DNA from: Chryseobacterium oryctis
Lineage (GTDB): Bacteria > Bacteroidota > Bacteroidia > Flavobacteriales > Weeksellaceae
DNA length: 64,000 nucleotides
Direction: 5' to 3'
Assembly: GCF_025971925.1 (NCBI RefSeq)
Contig: NZ_JAPDHV010000002.1
Location: 244,003 to 308,002 of the forward strand
Within the stretch, counting starts at the first letter, position 1, and the number at the start of each line of letters is the position of its first letter. Positions 1 to 8,308 of the stretch are shown here, piece after piece. The notes beneath the pieces were generated by a model. That model was not told the DNA's origin. It ran no database searches and worked only from the letters and a program-made list of their open reading frames with translations. The position numbers and the translations under genes were made by a program.

Positions 1-437
1 ATTTTCTTTGCAGAAGGATTATTTCCATCTTCATATCCTGCTGAAAACTGGGACTGAAATCCCACCCCTCCTGAAAAATACCAACTCTTAGAAAACTGCC
101 TCCCATAGTTCGTAGAAATATTAATCGCATCTTGAGTTTTTCTCGTTCCTAAGCCTTTTGTATTGTTTTGCCCATAATCAAGAATAATAATATTTTCCCA
201 CAAATCCTTATCCTTCTCGTAGGTAATATTATAATTTATTCCTGCAAGCCAGCCAATATTATTCGCTCCACCACCAACCCAATTGGAAAAAGCAGCCTGA
301 TTAATCATTAATGAATTTTTTCCAGAAACCGACCAATATTTTATGGTATCAGCAACTATAGAATCTTTCTTTATTTCGTCTTGTGCATTTGCATAAATCC
401 CGACCGAAATTGAGATACATAATAAAAACTTCTTCAT
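1..437 (-). CDS. DUF3078 domain-containing protein, 3' part outside window
   Basis: The gene reads leftward from an ATG at 435-437 and runs off the left edge, so only about 145 N-terminal residues are visible. It starts with a Sec signal peptide (MKKFLLCISISVGIYANA, then QDE). The body is rich in Trp, Gly, Asn and aromatic residues, with SFSNWVGGG-like and YGQNNTKG-like stretches typical of DUF3078 proteins of Bacteroidota, which are predicted outer-membrane beta-strand proteins. The stop is not visible. Function is unknown; the family call rests on the recognisable QAAFSNWVGGGANNI stretch. Confidence 0.75.
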   Translation of the reverse strand, partial: MKKFLLCISISVGIYANAQDEIKKDSIVADTIKYWSVSGKNSLMINQAAFSNWVGGGANNIGWLAGINYNITYEKDKDLWENIIILDYGQNNTKGLGTRKTQDAINISTNYGRQFSKSWYFSGGVGFQSQFSAGYEDGNNPSAKK

Positions 438-695
438 AAATTAACGATTTTCATTACAAAAATATAAGCTATGCCTTAAAAAACATTTACTTTATACATA
501 TAAAATTACTTTATCAGCTAAAAGTAAGCCAGTTTATCAGAATAAGTGGTCAAAAAATTTATTTGAACTTTAAAACTCTATGAAAATCATTACCTTTTGT
601 CTTAAATAAACTTGAAGAAATAAAAATCATCGACAAATTTTCCGAAATTTATGGTTGGCTTTTGATTTGTGATTTCAATTACTCTAAATAACAAT

Positions 696-1463
696 ATGCT
701 TAAAAATGTAATTTCCAAAAAAGCTATCATTTACCCTTTGCTAATGTTAGCAACAATGTGGTTCGGATATTTTTTACAGACACAAGGCTTTTTTGGTTCT
801 TGTTTTGGGGCAATCATTCCTTTGTTACCAGAAGGTTTATTAGGTATAATTACCTCTCCTCTTTTGCACGGAAATACAGAACATATTGTGGGGAACTCCA
901 TCCCTATTGCCATTTTAATGTTTCTTTTGTATCAATTTTATCCTTTAGTTGCCAATAAAGTTTTTATTATGGGCTGGCTAGCCAGTGGTTTATTGCTTTG
1001 GCTTTTACCACCAATTGATATATTTACAGGTCAATACACTTATACTTGTACAATTGGAGCAAGTGGAGTAGTTTACGTTTTAGCTTTTTTCTTATTCTTT
1101 AGTGGAGTTTTTAAATGGAATACAAAACTTCTTACCATTTCAATGCTTGTTGTTTTATATTATGGAAGTTTAATTTGGGGAATTTTCCCGGAAGAGCTAT
1201 TCTATAACCTTCACGAACCGAGCAATATTTCGTGGCAAGCACACCTTTCCGGAGCTATTGTAGGAATTATCATTGCCTTCATTTTTAAAGATATTGGAGA
1301 AAAAAAGAAAAAATATATCTGGGAATTCCCAAACTATTACAATGAAAAAGATGACAAACTTTGGCAGGAATACAAAGAAAATCACCCTGACGACTTTTTA
1401 GAACTACCTTTCAAGAAGAAAGATGATATTTGGGAACATCTAGAGGAGCTAAGAAGGAAATAA
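696..1463 (+). CDS. Rhomboid family intramembrane serine protease
   Basis: A polytopic membrane protein of about 255 residues. The catalytic serine lies in GASGVVY (about residue 123 counted from the ATG at 696) and the catalytic histidine in QAHLSGAIVG (about residue 183). An upstream helix carries the family's HGNTEHIVGN His/Asn motif. A conserved hydrophilic tail of about 55 residues is rich in Lys and Glu. Rhomboids cleave transmembrane segments inside the bilayer; the substrate here is unknown. A longer reading from GTG at 669 is possible, but the ATG at 696 places the first hydrophobic helix normally. The gene stands alone ahead of dprA. Confidence 0.85.
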   Translation: MLKNVISKKAIIYPLLMLATMWFGYFLQTQGFFGSCFGAIIPLLPEGLLGIITSPLLHGNTEHIVGNSIPIAILMFLLYQFYPLVANKVFIMGWLASGLLLWLLPPIDIFTGQYTYTCTIGASGVVYVLAFFLFFSGVFKWNTKLLTISMLVVLYYGSLIWGIFPEELFYNLHEPSNISWQAHLSGAIVGIIIAFIFKDIGEKKKKYIWEFPNYYNEKDDKLWQEYKENHPDDFLELPFKKKDDIWEHLEELRRK

Positions 1464-1484
1464 AACTTATTCATTACATTTGTT

Positions 1485-1492
1485 TAAAACAA
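1485..1492 (+). promoter_or_regulatory. Promoter -7 element (TACATTTG) for dprA
   Basis: A TAnnTTTG match ends 7 bases before the dprA ATG. No TTG is seen at the expected -33 spacing. If used, the transcript would have almost no leader. Confidence 0.4.
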
Positions 1493-1499
1493 AACACAA

Positions 1500-2612
1500 A
1501 TGTATTCTGAAGAACATCTTTACTCAATTGCTTTACGTGAATGTAATCTCATTGGTGATATCAATTTTTATAAACTTGTGAAAACTTTTGGAAGCGCAAA
1601 AGATGCATGGGAAAACGCAAAAAAAGAATACAGTAAAATAGATGGAATAGGGAAGAAAATAGTTTCTGATATTGGGAATCCCACCCATTTAAAATTTGCA
1701 GAAAACGAATTAGCATTTTGCGAAAAGAATGAAATCAATATCAATTTAAGACACCTTCAAAACCTTCCTTATCTGCTCGATGAATGCGATGATGCTCCTG
1801 CCATTTTATACCAAAAAGGAACCTTAAATACTCTTTTGAACCCAGTAAGTATAGTTGGAACAAGAAATATTACGCCTTATGGTCAGAAATTCATTGCAGA
1901 TTTTTTTGAAGAAGTTCAACATTTGAATTTGGCTTCTATAAGTGGTTTGGCTTTAGGAGCTGACAAAGAAGTTCATGAACAGTCAATACAATTTAACATC
2001 CCAACAATCGGAGTTTTAGCTCACGGATTTCATACTTTATATCCTGCTAAAAATAAAAAATTAGCAGAAAAAATGTTCCAAAACGGAGGAGCTTTACTCA
2101 CAGAATTCAATTCATCTCAAAAACCAGACAGAGAAAATTTCATTCAAAGAAACAGAATCGTTGCAGGCCTTTCTCCCTCAACAATTGTTGTAGAAACAGC
2201 TTTTGGAGGAGGCTCAATCAGTACAGCAACATTTGCAAATAATTATAACAGAGATGTTTTTGCTCTTCCGGGAAAAATAACAGACAAATACAGCCAAGGT
2301 TGCAACCAACTCATTTTTCAGAATAAAGCTACAGCGATTTCTACCATCAAAGATCTTATCAATTTACTTGGACTTAATAAACAAAAAGATAAAACTGAAG
2401 AATTATTTCCAGAGGTAAAAGAAAGCATACAATTAACTGAAAATCAAAAATCAATATATGATACGATAATAAATAATCCTCATGTTTCTTTGGATGATCT
2501 ATCTGCTAAAGTCTTACTCCCTTCACATAAAATTTTACCCATAATTCTTGAGTTGGAGCTTTTGGGTAAAGTGAAATCATTTTCCGGGAGACAATTTTTA
2601 GCAATATCATAA
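1500..2612 (+). CDS. dprA: DNA-processing protein DprA (Smf)
   Basis: 370 residues. DprA loads RecA onto incoming single-stranded DNA during natural transformation. The N-terminal helix-hairpin-helix-like region contains IDGIGKK (about 47-53). The Rossmann-like core has VGTRNITPYG (119-128), SGLALGAD, and a GGGSISTATFA segment matching the family's GSLIT motif. The C-terminal about 60 residues resemble the winged-helix DML1-like domain found in many DprA proteins. The ATG at 1500 fits the usual family start. Whether the organism is competent cannot be judged from this window, although a ComM-type ATPase lies at 19.4-21.0 kb. Confidence 0.93.
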   Translation: MYSEEHLYSIALRECNLIGDINFYKLVKTFGSAKDAWENAKKEYSKIDGIGKKIVSDIGNPTHLKFAENELAFCEKNEININLRHLQNLPYLLDECDDAPAILYQKGTLNTLLNPVSIVGTRNITPYGQKFIADFFEEVQHLNLASISGLALGADKEVHEQSIQFNIPTIGVLAHGFHTLYPAKNKKLAEKMFQNGGALLTEFNSSQKPDRENFIQRNRIVAGLSPSTIVVETAFGGGSISTATFANNYNRDVFALPGKITDKYSQGCNQLIFQNKATAISTIKDLINLLGLNKQKDKTEELFPEVKESIQLTENQKSIYDTIINNPHVSLDDLSAKVLLPSHKILPIILELELLGKVKSFSGRQFLAIS

Positions 2613-2743
2613 TTAACGATTTCTTAATATTGCATTATTTAGGACATAACATTTAATTTTTAACAAAGTTTAAAGGATAATTATCAATTTAACAATATTT
2701 CGACACATTATTATTAAATTTTTAACAATTTTAAAAAAAGGTA

Positions 2744-2773
2744 TTGTGAATCTTGAAAAAAAAATTAAATTTG
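2744..2773 (+). promoter_or_regulatory. Complete Bacteroidota-type promoter of gdhA
   Basis: TTG at 2744-2746, 19 bases, then TAAATTTG at 2766-2773. This matches both parts of the phylum consensus with the standard spacing. The ATG of gdhA follows 26 bases after the element. It lies in a 187-base AT-rich spacer that otherwise shows nothing. Confidence 0.75.
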
Positions 2774-2799
2774 TTGGCAATAATATTCAACCTTAACAT

Positions 2800-4158
2800 A
2801 TGGAACAATATAATATTGACCAGAAAATCCAAGAGTTTATTGCAAAAATTGAAGCAAAAAACCCTAATGAACCGGAATTTTTACAAGCAGTAAAAGAAGT
2901 AGCAGTAACTGTAATTCCGTTTATCATGACTAAAAAGGAATATACAGGAATGAAGCTTCTTGAGAGAATGGCTGAAGCTGAAAGAATCATTATATTCAGA
3001 GTTCCATGGGTTGATGACAAAGGTGAAATCCAAGTAAACAGAGGTTTCAGAATTCAGATGAACTCTGCAATCGGACCATATAAAGGAGGAATCCGTTTCC
3101 ATCCTACAGTGAACCTTTCAGTTCTTAAATTCTTAGCTTTTGAACAAGTATTTAAAAACTCATTAACTACACTTCCAATGGGAGGAGGTAAAGGAGGTTC
3201 AGATTTCGACCCACAAGGTAAATCTGATATGGAAGTAATGCGTTTCTGCCAAGCTTTCATGACAGAGCTATGTAAGCATGTAGGTCCTGAAACCGACGTT
3301 CCTGCGGGTGATATCGGTGTTGGAGCAAGAGAAATCGGATATTTATTCGGTCAGTATAAAAAAATCAGAAACGAGTTTACGGGAGTTCTTACAGGTAAAG
3401 GCCTTGCTTACGGAGGTTCACTAATTCGTCCTGAAGCTACAGGTTACGGAGTAGTTTATTTCGCTGAGCAAATGCTTAAAACTATCGGACAAGACTTTAA
3501 AGGTAAAACAGTAACTGTTTCAGGTTTCGGAAACGTAGCTTGGGGAGTTATCAAAAAAGTAACTGAACTTGGAGGTAAAGTATTAACTATTTCCGGACCA
3601 GACGGATACATCTATGATAAAGATGGTATTGATGGAGAAAAAATTGATTATTTATTAGAATTAAGATCTTCAGGAAACAACAGAGCTGAAGATTATGCTA
3701 AAAAATATCCTTCTGCAGAATTCCACGCTGGAAAACGTCCTTGGGAAGTTAAGTGTGATGTTGCTATTCCTGCAGCTACACAAAACGAATTAGACTTGGA
3801 AGATGCTAAAAATTTAGTTGAAAACGGATGTGTGTGCGTTACAGAAGCAGCAAACATGCCTTCAACTCTTGATGCAATCAACTATTTCTTAGAAAATAAA
3901 GTATTATTCTCTCCAGGTAAAGCTTCTAACGCAGGAGGTGTAGCAACTTCAGGATTAGAAATGACACAAAACTCAATTCGTCTAAACTGGACTTCTGAAG
4001 AGGTAGATGCAAGATTGAAAGAAATCATGATTGGAATCCACAAAGCTTGTAGAGACTACGGAAAAGAGGAGAATGGCTATGTAAACTACGTAAAAGGGGC
4101 AAATATCGCCGGATTCGTAAAAGTTGCAGAAGCAATGCTCGCTCAAGGAGTAGTATAA
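2800..4158 (+). CDS. gdhA: NADP-type glutamate dehydrogenase
   Basis: 452 residues, the standard size for hexameric class I glutamate dehydrogenase. It reductively aminates 2-oxoglutarate to glutamate in the cytoplasm. The catalytic lysine region PMGGGKGGSDFDPQGKS is intact, as is the substrate-binding RFHPTVNLSVLKFLAFEQ segment. The coenzyme-binding fold carries VSGFGNVAWG, and a C-terminal SNAGGVATSG motif is present. Codon use is strongly biased, as expected of a highly expressed gene. It has its own promoter at 2744-2773 and a hairpin terminator immediately downstream, so it is probably a single-gene transcript. NADP rather than NAD preference is inferred from overall resemblance. Confidence 0.95.
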   Translation: MEQYNIDQKIQEFIAKIEAKNPNEPEFLQAVKEVAVTVIPFIMTKKEYTGMKLLERMAEAERIIIFRVPWVDDKGEIQVNRGFRIQMNSAIGPYKGGIRFHPTVNLSVLKFLAFEQVFKNSLTTLPMGGGKGGSDFDPQGKSDMEVMRFCQAFMTELCKHVGPETDVPAGDIGVGAREIGYLFGQYKKIRNEFTGVLTGKGLAYGGSLIRPEATGYGVVYFAEQMLKTIGQDFKGKTVTVSGFGNVAWGVIKKVTELGGKVLTISGPDGYIYDKDGIDGEKIDYLLELRSSGNNRAEDYAKKYPSAEFHAGKRPWEVKCDVAIPAATQNELDLEDAKNLVENGCVCVTEAANMPSTLDAINYFLENKVLFSPGKASNAGGVATSGLEMTQNSIRLNWTSEEVDARLKEIMIGIHKACRDYGKEENGYVNYVKGANIAGFVKVAEAMLAQGVV

Positions 4159-4163
4159 AATAT

Positions 4164-4192
4164 AAAGGTTGGGAAAAATCCCGACCTTTTTT
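4164..4192 (+). terminator. Intrinsic terminator of gdhA
   Basis: The arms AAAGGTTGGG and CCCGACCTTT enclose a short A-rich loop and are followed by a T run. The stem contains one G-T wobble. It starts 6 bases after the gdhA stop codon. Confidence 0.85.
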
Positions 4193-4246
4193 GATATAGC
4201 CTGTTTCCGGGATTATAAAAGGAAAAAAAGTAAATAGTGAAAGGAG

Positions 4247-4276
4247 AAAGCGTTGATATGTCAACGCTTTTTTTAT
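4247..4276 (+). terminator. Second strong hairpin with T tract before the DUF1801 gene
   Basis: A perfect 10-bp stem, AAAGCGTTGA with TCAACGCTTT, and a 4-base loop is followed by a run of T. It ends only about 10 bases before the next ATG (4286). It may be a back-up terminator for gdhA or an attenuator of the downstream gene. Confidence 0.7.
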
Positions 4277-4285
4277 TTTTATAGA

Positions 4286-4654
4286 ATGGAAAAAACATTC
4301 GAAAATATTGATGAATATATACTTTTATTTCCTGAAGAAATTCAAGGAAAACTGAAAGACCTTAGGAGTATAATTCATTCCCAAGCATCTGATATTGAAG
4401 AATACATTGGTTATCAAATGCCTGCTTTTAGATATAAAGGAAAAGGGTTAATATACTTCGCTGTCTATAAAAAACATATCGGTCTTTATCCCGGAGCTAT
4501 GGGCATCAAGAACTTTGAGCAGATTTTTATAGAAAGACAATATAAATTCTCAAAAGGTGCGGTACAATTCCCTATCAATGAAAGGCTTCCACTAAATCTG
4601 ATAAAAGAAATCGTACAATTCCGAATGAATGATATTGAACAAAAAAAATCCTGA
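4286..4654 (+). CDS. DUF1801 domain-containing protein
   Basis: 122 residues from the ATG at 4286. An upstream in-frame TTG (4253) lies inside a terminator-like hairpin and is rejected as a start. The protein resembles the small DUF1801 (YdhG-like) proteins: an N-terminal helical part, then EYIGYQMPAFRYKGKGLIYFAVYKK in pieces typical of the family, and a conserved HIGLYPG segment. The function is not established; the fold is related to frataxin-like and YdeI-type domains. Its stop codon lies inside a bidirectional hairpin shared with the convergent gene. Confidence 0.8.
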   Translation: MEKTFENIDEYILLFPEEIQGKLKDLRSIIHSQASDIEEYIGYQMPAFRYKGKGLIYFAVYKKHIGLYPGAMGIKNFEQIFIERQYKFSKGAVQFPINERLPLNLIKEIVQFRMNDIEQKKS

Positions 4655-4674
4655 AAATATTGTTTTCAGGATTT
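4647..4674. terminator. Bidirectional terminator between convergent genes
   Basis: The arms AAATCCTGAAAA and TTTTCAGGATTT form a perfect 12-bp inverted repeat with a 4-base loop. A and T runs on either side let it act in both directions. It overlaps the stop codon of the 4286 gene. Confidence 0.75.
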
Positions 4675-4699
4675 CACATTTCTACTTTAAGTAACTGAA

Positions 4700-4978
4700 T
4701 TACTTTTTCTTTTTTGCCTTCTTCTCTTCTTTTGCTGAATCTTGAGGCTTGGTTGCATCCTGATTAGGATTTACTGTCGTAGCCGCAGAAGTATCTATTG
4801 TTGTATTTTGATTTTGATTCTGATTGATATTAGTATTTGCATTCGAATTACTATTCCAATCTGTTGTTGTTTGCGGAGTCTGAGCCGGTTGTTCATTAGG
4901 TTTTTGAATTGTATCCTGCGCCGATATTGCTACTACTCCGAAAAATGAGAATACTGCAGTTAAAATTAACTTTTTCAT
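4700..4978 (-). CDS. Small secreted low-complexity protein
   Basis: 92 residues. A clear Sec signal peptide (MKKLILTAVFSFFGVVAISA, then QD) precedes an entirely low-complexity mature part. That part is rich in Asn, Gln, Thr and Ser, with repeated NxN and NQNQN units, and ends in a Lys/Glu-rich tail. No domain is recognised. Such short periplasmic or surface proteins are common in Chryseobacterium-like genomes. The opposite-strand frame here is a shadow of this repetitive composition. Confidence 0.6.
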   Translation of the reverse strand: MKKLILTAVFSFFGVVAISAQDTIQKPNEQPAQTPQTTTDWNSNSNANTNINQNQNQNTTIDTSAATTVNPNQDATKPQDSAKEEKKAKKKK

Positions 4979-5096
4979 AATAACATAATATTTTTAAATG
5001 GTTGTTTAAGTTAAACGACACATTTTTCATTAAATTATATATAAAGTTCTCATTTAACGTACTTTATAATTTATTAAGACGATTTGTGATTGTATG

Positions 5097-5585
5097 TTAT
5101 TTTCCTAAATTTTTCATAATTTTTTCTACAAACTCGTATGCAGCAGGGCAAATCACCGTATTTTTAATCATCAAATTATTTATCTGGTATATTTTTTTCC
5201 TATCTGTATGCGGATATTCCCTACAAGCCTTTGGGCGGACTTCGTATATGGAACAGGTATTATCTTCATTTAAAAAGAAACAAGGAAGATTCTGCAAAAC
5301 TTTATCATTATCCTCATCTACTCGCAGGAATTTGGATTCAAAATCAGCGGGTTTCATTCGCAGATGCTTTGCAATGCGCTCAATATCTTTTTCAGTATAT
5401 AATGGCCCTGTCGTCTTACAGCAGTTTGCACATGATAAACAATCTATCTCTTCAAAAACTTCATCATGCGTCTCCTGAACAATATAGTCGAGATTCTTGG
5501 GAGGTTTTTTCTTCAATCCATCAAGAAATTTTTTATGCTCTTTTTGCTTTTGTAAAGCCTGTTTTTTATATAATTCTAAATCCAT
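5097..5585 (-). CDS. YkgJ family cysteine-cluster protein
   Basis: 162 residues, cytoplasmic. The N-terminal 45 residues are charged and helical. They are followed by the cysteine cluster CLSCANCC (Cys49, 52, 55, 56), with further cysteines at about 102, 111 and 121 (CSIYEVRPKACREYP). This is the UPF0153/YkgJ pattern, predicted to bind a metal ion or Fe-S cluster. The ATG at 5585 is the only plausible start. The exact role of the family is unknown. It is divergent from the haemoglobin gene at 5713. Confidence 0.88.
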   Translation of the reverse strand: MDLELYKKQALQKQKEHKKFLDGLKKKPPKNLDYIVQETHDEVFEEIDCLSCANCCKTTGPLYTEKDIERIAKHLRMKPADFESKFLRVDEDNDKVLQNLPCFFLNEDNTCSIYEVRPKACREYPHTDRKKIYQINNLMIKNTVICPAAYEFVEKIMKNLGK

Positions 5586-5700
5586 TTATTTCCTTTGCTA
5601 AAACAGTTTTTCGAATACAAAAAACCATTGTGCAAAGATAAAAATATTGCTTTATGAAATTTATCAAGTACATGAATGAAATTATAATCCTATTTTAACC

Positions 5701-5708
5701 TAAATTTG
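5701..5708 (+). promoter_or_regulatory. Promoter -7 element (TAAATTTG) for the haemoglobin gene
   Basis: A perfect TAnnTTTG element ends only 4 bases before the ATG at 5713. The expected transcription start would be at or next to the start codon, implying a leaderless message. No TTG is seen at the -33 spacing. Confidence 0.45.
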
Positions 5709-5712
5709 AGAT

Positions 5713-6093
5713 ATGAAAAACTTGGAGACACGAGAAGATATTGAACTTTTAGTTAATTCATTTTATGATAAAGTCGTTAAGGACGAAACCATTGGTTTCT
5801 TCTTTAATGAAATTGCAAAAGTTGACTGGGACAAACACCTTCCTAAAATGTATTCTTTCTGGGAATCAATTATTTTTGGGCAAATGACTTACAAAGGAAA
5901 TCCAATGGGTGCCCATTTTCCCATCAACGAAATTCAGGCAATGGAACAAAAACATTTTGACAAATGGCTTGAACTATGGAGAAAAACAATTGAGGAAAAC
6001 TTCATCGGAGAAACGGCTTCATTAGCTATTTACAAAGCAGAAAACATCGCCAAATTAATGGCTTTCAAAATGGATTTAGCAAGAAGACTTTAA
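5713..6093 (+). CDS. Group III truncated haemoglobin
   Basis: 126 residues forming a 2-on-2 globin of the group III (P) type. The N-terminal helices carry LVNSFYDKVVKDETIGFFF, and the KMYSFWESIIFG segment is characteristic of the group. A candidate haem-ligand histidine is in GAHFPI (about residue 68), and the following FDKWLELW supplies the conserved Trp. Group III globins bind O2 or NO; roles in oxygen chemistry or NO defence are inferred. It is a single-gene unit, convergent with the antiporter at 6100. Confidence 0.9.
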   Translation: MKNLETREDIELLVNSFYDKVVKDETIGFFFNEIAKVDWDKHLPKMYSFWESIIFGQMTYKGNPMGAHFPINEIQAMEQKHFDKWLELWRKTIEENFIGETASLAIYKAENIAKLMAFKMDLARRL

Positions 6094-6099
6094 TTTGTT

Positions 6100-7170
6100 T
6101 TATGGAACAATAACCGTAAAAATATAAGCTGCAAGATTTACTAACAGAACCGTTCCGTACAAAATATTTGTCTTTCCTCGGCTTAAGGAAAGCATTACGA
6201 TAAAAACAGATAAAGAAAGTAAAATAATATCCTTCTTATCAAGACCTAAAACCAAAGGAATATCGTACACTATACATACTACAGCTACCGCAGGAATCGT
6301 TAAGCCAATACTTGCCAAAGCAGAACCCAATCCAAGATTCAAACTAGCCTGAATTTGATTATTTCTTGCCGCCCTAATTGCTGCAACTCCTTCAGGAAGT
6401 AAAACTACGGCAGCAATAATTACCCCGACCAAAGATTTTGGAGCTCCAAAACTCCTTACCATATTTTCGATAGTTGAAGAAAGCCCTTTTGCCATCATCA
6501 CAACAATAGCAAGACAAACGATAAGATAAACAAAGCTCACTAAAGTCTTAGTCAATGAAGGAATATAATGTTCTTCAGGATGTTCTTCCGGTACTACAAA
6601 ATAACTTCTGTGCCTTACCGTCTGAACCATTAGAAATACTCCATAAATCGCCAAACAGGCTACAGAAACAAAACCCAATTGTGCCTCATTATAGAACGGA
6701 CCGTTGACACTTGAAGTAAAATTCGGAAGAACCAAAGTAAGTACTAAAATCGAAACAATACTTACCAAATAAGTAGTAGCCGAAGTTCTGGCAAAAAACT
6801 GTTCATGATATTTAACTCCTCCTACCAAAATACAGATACCTAAAATACCATTCAAAATAAGCATTACAGCAGCAAAAACAGTATCTCGAGCCAGAGTGAT
6901 TGCCTGATCTCCACCTGCAACCATCAGCGAAATAATCAGAGCCACTTCAATAATTGTAATACAAAGAGCCAAAATAATTGTTCCGAAAGGCTCACCTACT
7001 TTATGAGCTACCATTTCAGCATGATGCACTGCCGATAAAACACTTGCAGTAAGTAAAATTCCGGCAACAATATCATAAATTACACCGCTACCAATGAGTC
7101 CGGAGAAGTAATAAACAACCGCCAGAACAGGAAAAATATACGTATAATGTAAAAGTTCTTTTAATTTCAT
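6100..7170 (-). CDS. chaA: Calcium/cation:proton antiporter (ChaA-like)
   Basis: 356 residues with about ten or eleven hydrophobic helices. It belongs to the CaCA superfamily. The first alpha repeat contains VGEPFGTIILALCITIIEVAL and the second VVLLPEGVAAIRAARNNQIQ followed by LGSALASIGLTIPAV. The membrane-embedded acidic residues (Glu in GEPFG, in IIEVAL and in LLPEGV) are those used for cation exchange. It probably extrudes Ca2+ or Na+ in exchange for H+ at the inner membrane. It is the last gene of a probable leftward run starting at hflX. The symbol reflects family resemblance, not proven orthology. Confidence 0.85.
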   Translation of the reverse strand: MKLKELLHYTYIFPVLAVVYYFSGLIGSGVIYDIVAGILLTASVLSAVHHAEMVAHKVGEPFGTIILALCITIIEVALIISLMVAGGDQAITLARDTVFAAVMLILNGILGICILVGGVKYHEQFFARTSATTYLVSIVSILVLTLVLPNFTSSVNGPFYNEAQLGFVSVACLAIYGVFLMVQTVRHRSYFVVPEEHPEEHYIPSLTKTLVSFVYLIVCLAIVVMMAKGLSSTIENMVRSFGAPKSLVGVIIAAVVLLPEGVAAIRAARNNQIQASLNLGLGSALASIGLTIPAVAVVCIVYDIPLVLGLDKKDIILLSLSVFIVMLSLSRGKTNILYGTVLLVNLAAYIFTVIVP

Positions 7171-7237
7171 AAAGTGTTAACAAAATACGAAAAACCAACG
7201 ATTTTTCACAATTTCAAAAGAAAATATTAATAATATT

Positions 7238-7567
7238 TTAATGACACCAAAAATAAAAATCCTGAAAATCAGTCAACATATGAAAAAGAAGACCAATACC
7301 GATAATTCTAATATTACCTTTAAACAAAAGCATCAAAAAATACACCGCAATTGCATAATATGAGTGCAAAAAATGAAATCCTATACTTCCTCTATTAGGG
7401 TCAAAAATAGGATTAGCCAATAAATGATCTAAATCTACCAACATTGTCACCAAAAAAAGAAAATAAACCTTTCTCCAGTTTTCACGAAAAAAAATCAAAG
7501 CAATAAAAACCGGAAAGATAAAATGTAAAAAATAATGAAAAAAAGTCTTCCAAAAGAAACAATCCAT
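7238..7567 (-). CDS. DUF6122 family small membrane protein
   Basis: 109 residues with three or four hydrophobic helices. Conserved polar motifs sit at helix ends: DLDHLL, HFLHSYY and FHMLTDFQD. These His/Asp positions resemble the YdjM/LexA-regulated metal-dependent hydrolase-like membrane family. The function is unknown. Its ATG lies 1 base after the stop of the AlkD-like gene, which indicates translational coupling within the leftward operon. Confidence 0.75.
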   Translation of the reverse strand: MDCFFWKTFFHYFLHFIFPVFIALIFFRENWRKVYFLFLVTMLVDLDHLLANPIFDPNRGSIGFHFLHSYYAIAVYFLMLLFKGNIRIIGIGLLFHMLTDFQDFYFWCH

Positions 7568-7568
7568 A

Positions 7569-8285
7569 CTAAATTTTACCTTTTAAATAATCCTGCCTCA
7601 GGTCTTCTTCCAATTTTTCAATAGCATATCTCAGGCAAGTTCTTGGCATTTCTTTATAATATTTATTAAGGTAATTTATCAACTCTCCTTCATTTTTATT
7701 TCCCATTTCTCTTAAAAGCCAGCCGTTTGCCTTATGCATCAAATCGTGAGGATGCTGTAGATTATTTGTCACAAATTCTTTTGTTAAATCAAAAAAACCT
7801 TTTTTTACATAATACATTGTTCCGACAACCGCAATCCTTTTATGCCACATTTCATCAGAATGAGACAACTCCCTCAATATATTTTCTTTCTGATTTTCAA
7901 AAGCATATCTTCCTAAAATCTTGTAACAGCTTGAATCTACCAAATCCCAGTTATTAACAAATTGAAGATGATTCATATAAAACTCAACAATTTCGTCTTT
8001 TACAGCTTTATCTTTCGTTTTTTCAAACTTTGAAATCAACATAAATAAAGCCGTTAAACGGTGCTCATGATATTTTGAAGAAAGAATTTTGCTTAATTCT
8101 TCCAGCAATATTTTTGCATAATACTCTTTTGCCACAGCTCGTTGATCCGGAACGGTGACTCCCAAAAACAAATCACCCTCACCATATTCACCTTTCCCTG
8201 TTTTAAAAAATTTAGGAAAGAATTCAGCTTTTTCGGGAATAGATAAAACAGCTAACGCTTCTTGAATTTCCTTGACTACACTCAT
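7569..8285 (-). CDS. DNA alkylation repair protein, AlkD family
   Basis: 238 residues built of HEAT-like helical repeats. The sequence matches the AlkD family over its length: VPDQRAVAKEYY near the N-terminus, HEHRLTALFMLISKFEK, NNWDLVDSSCYKILG and MWHKRIAVVGTMYYVKKG. AlkD-type glycosylases excise bulky alkylated purines without base flipping. The WDLVD segment contains the acidic residue used in the family. It sits 23 bases after the antiporter gene and directly before the DUF6122 gene. Confidence 0.9.
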   Translation of the reverse strand: MSVVKEIQEALAVLSIPEKAEFFPKFFKTGKGEYGEGDLFLGVTVPDQRAVAKEYYAKILLEELSKILSSKYHEHRLTALFMLISKFEKTKDKAVKDEIVEFYMNHLQFVNNWDLVDSSCYKILGRYAFENQKENILRELSHSDEMWHKRIAVVGTMYYVKKGFFDLTKEFVTNNLQHPHDLMHKANGWLLREMGNKNEGELINYLNKYYKEMPRTCLRYAIEKLEEDLRQDYLKGKI

Positions 8286-8308
8286 TTATACTTCTGATTT
8301 TGTATCAT

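Noticed and set aside
4253..4285. TTG start extending the DUF1801 protein by 11 residues
   Set aside because: The codons lie inside a perfect terminator hairpin and T tract.
5002..5641. Two plus-strand frames (158 and 136 codons) opposite the YkgJ-family gene
   Set aside because: They overlap the cysteine-cluster gene fully and show no recognisable domain.
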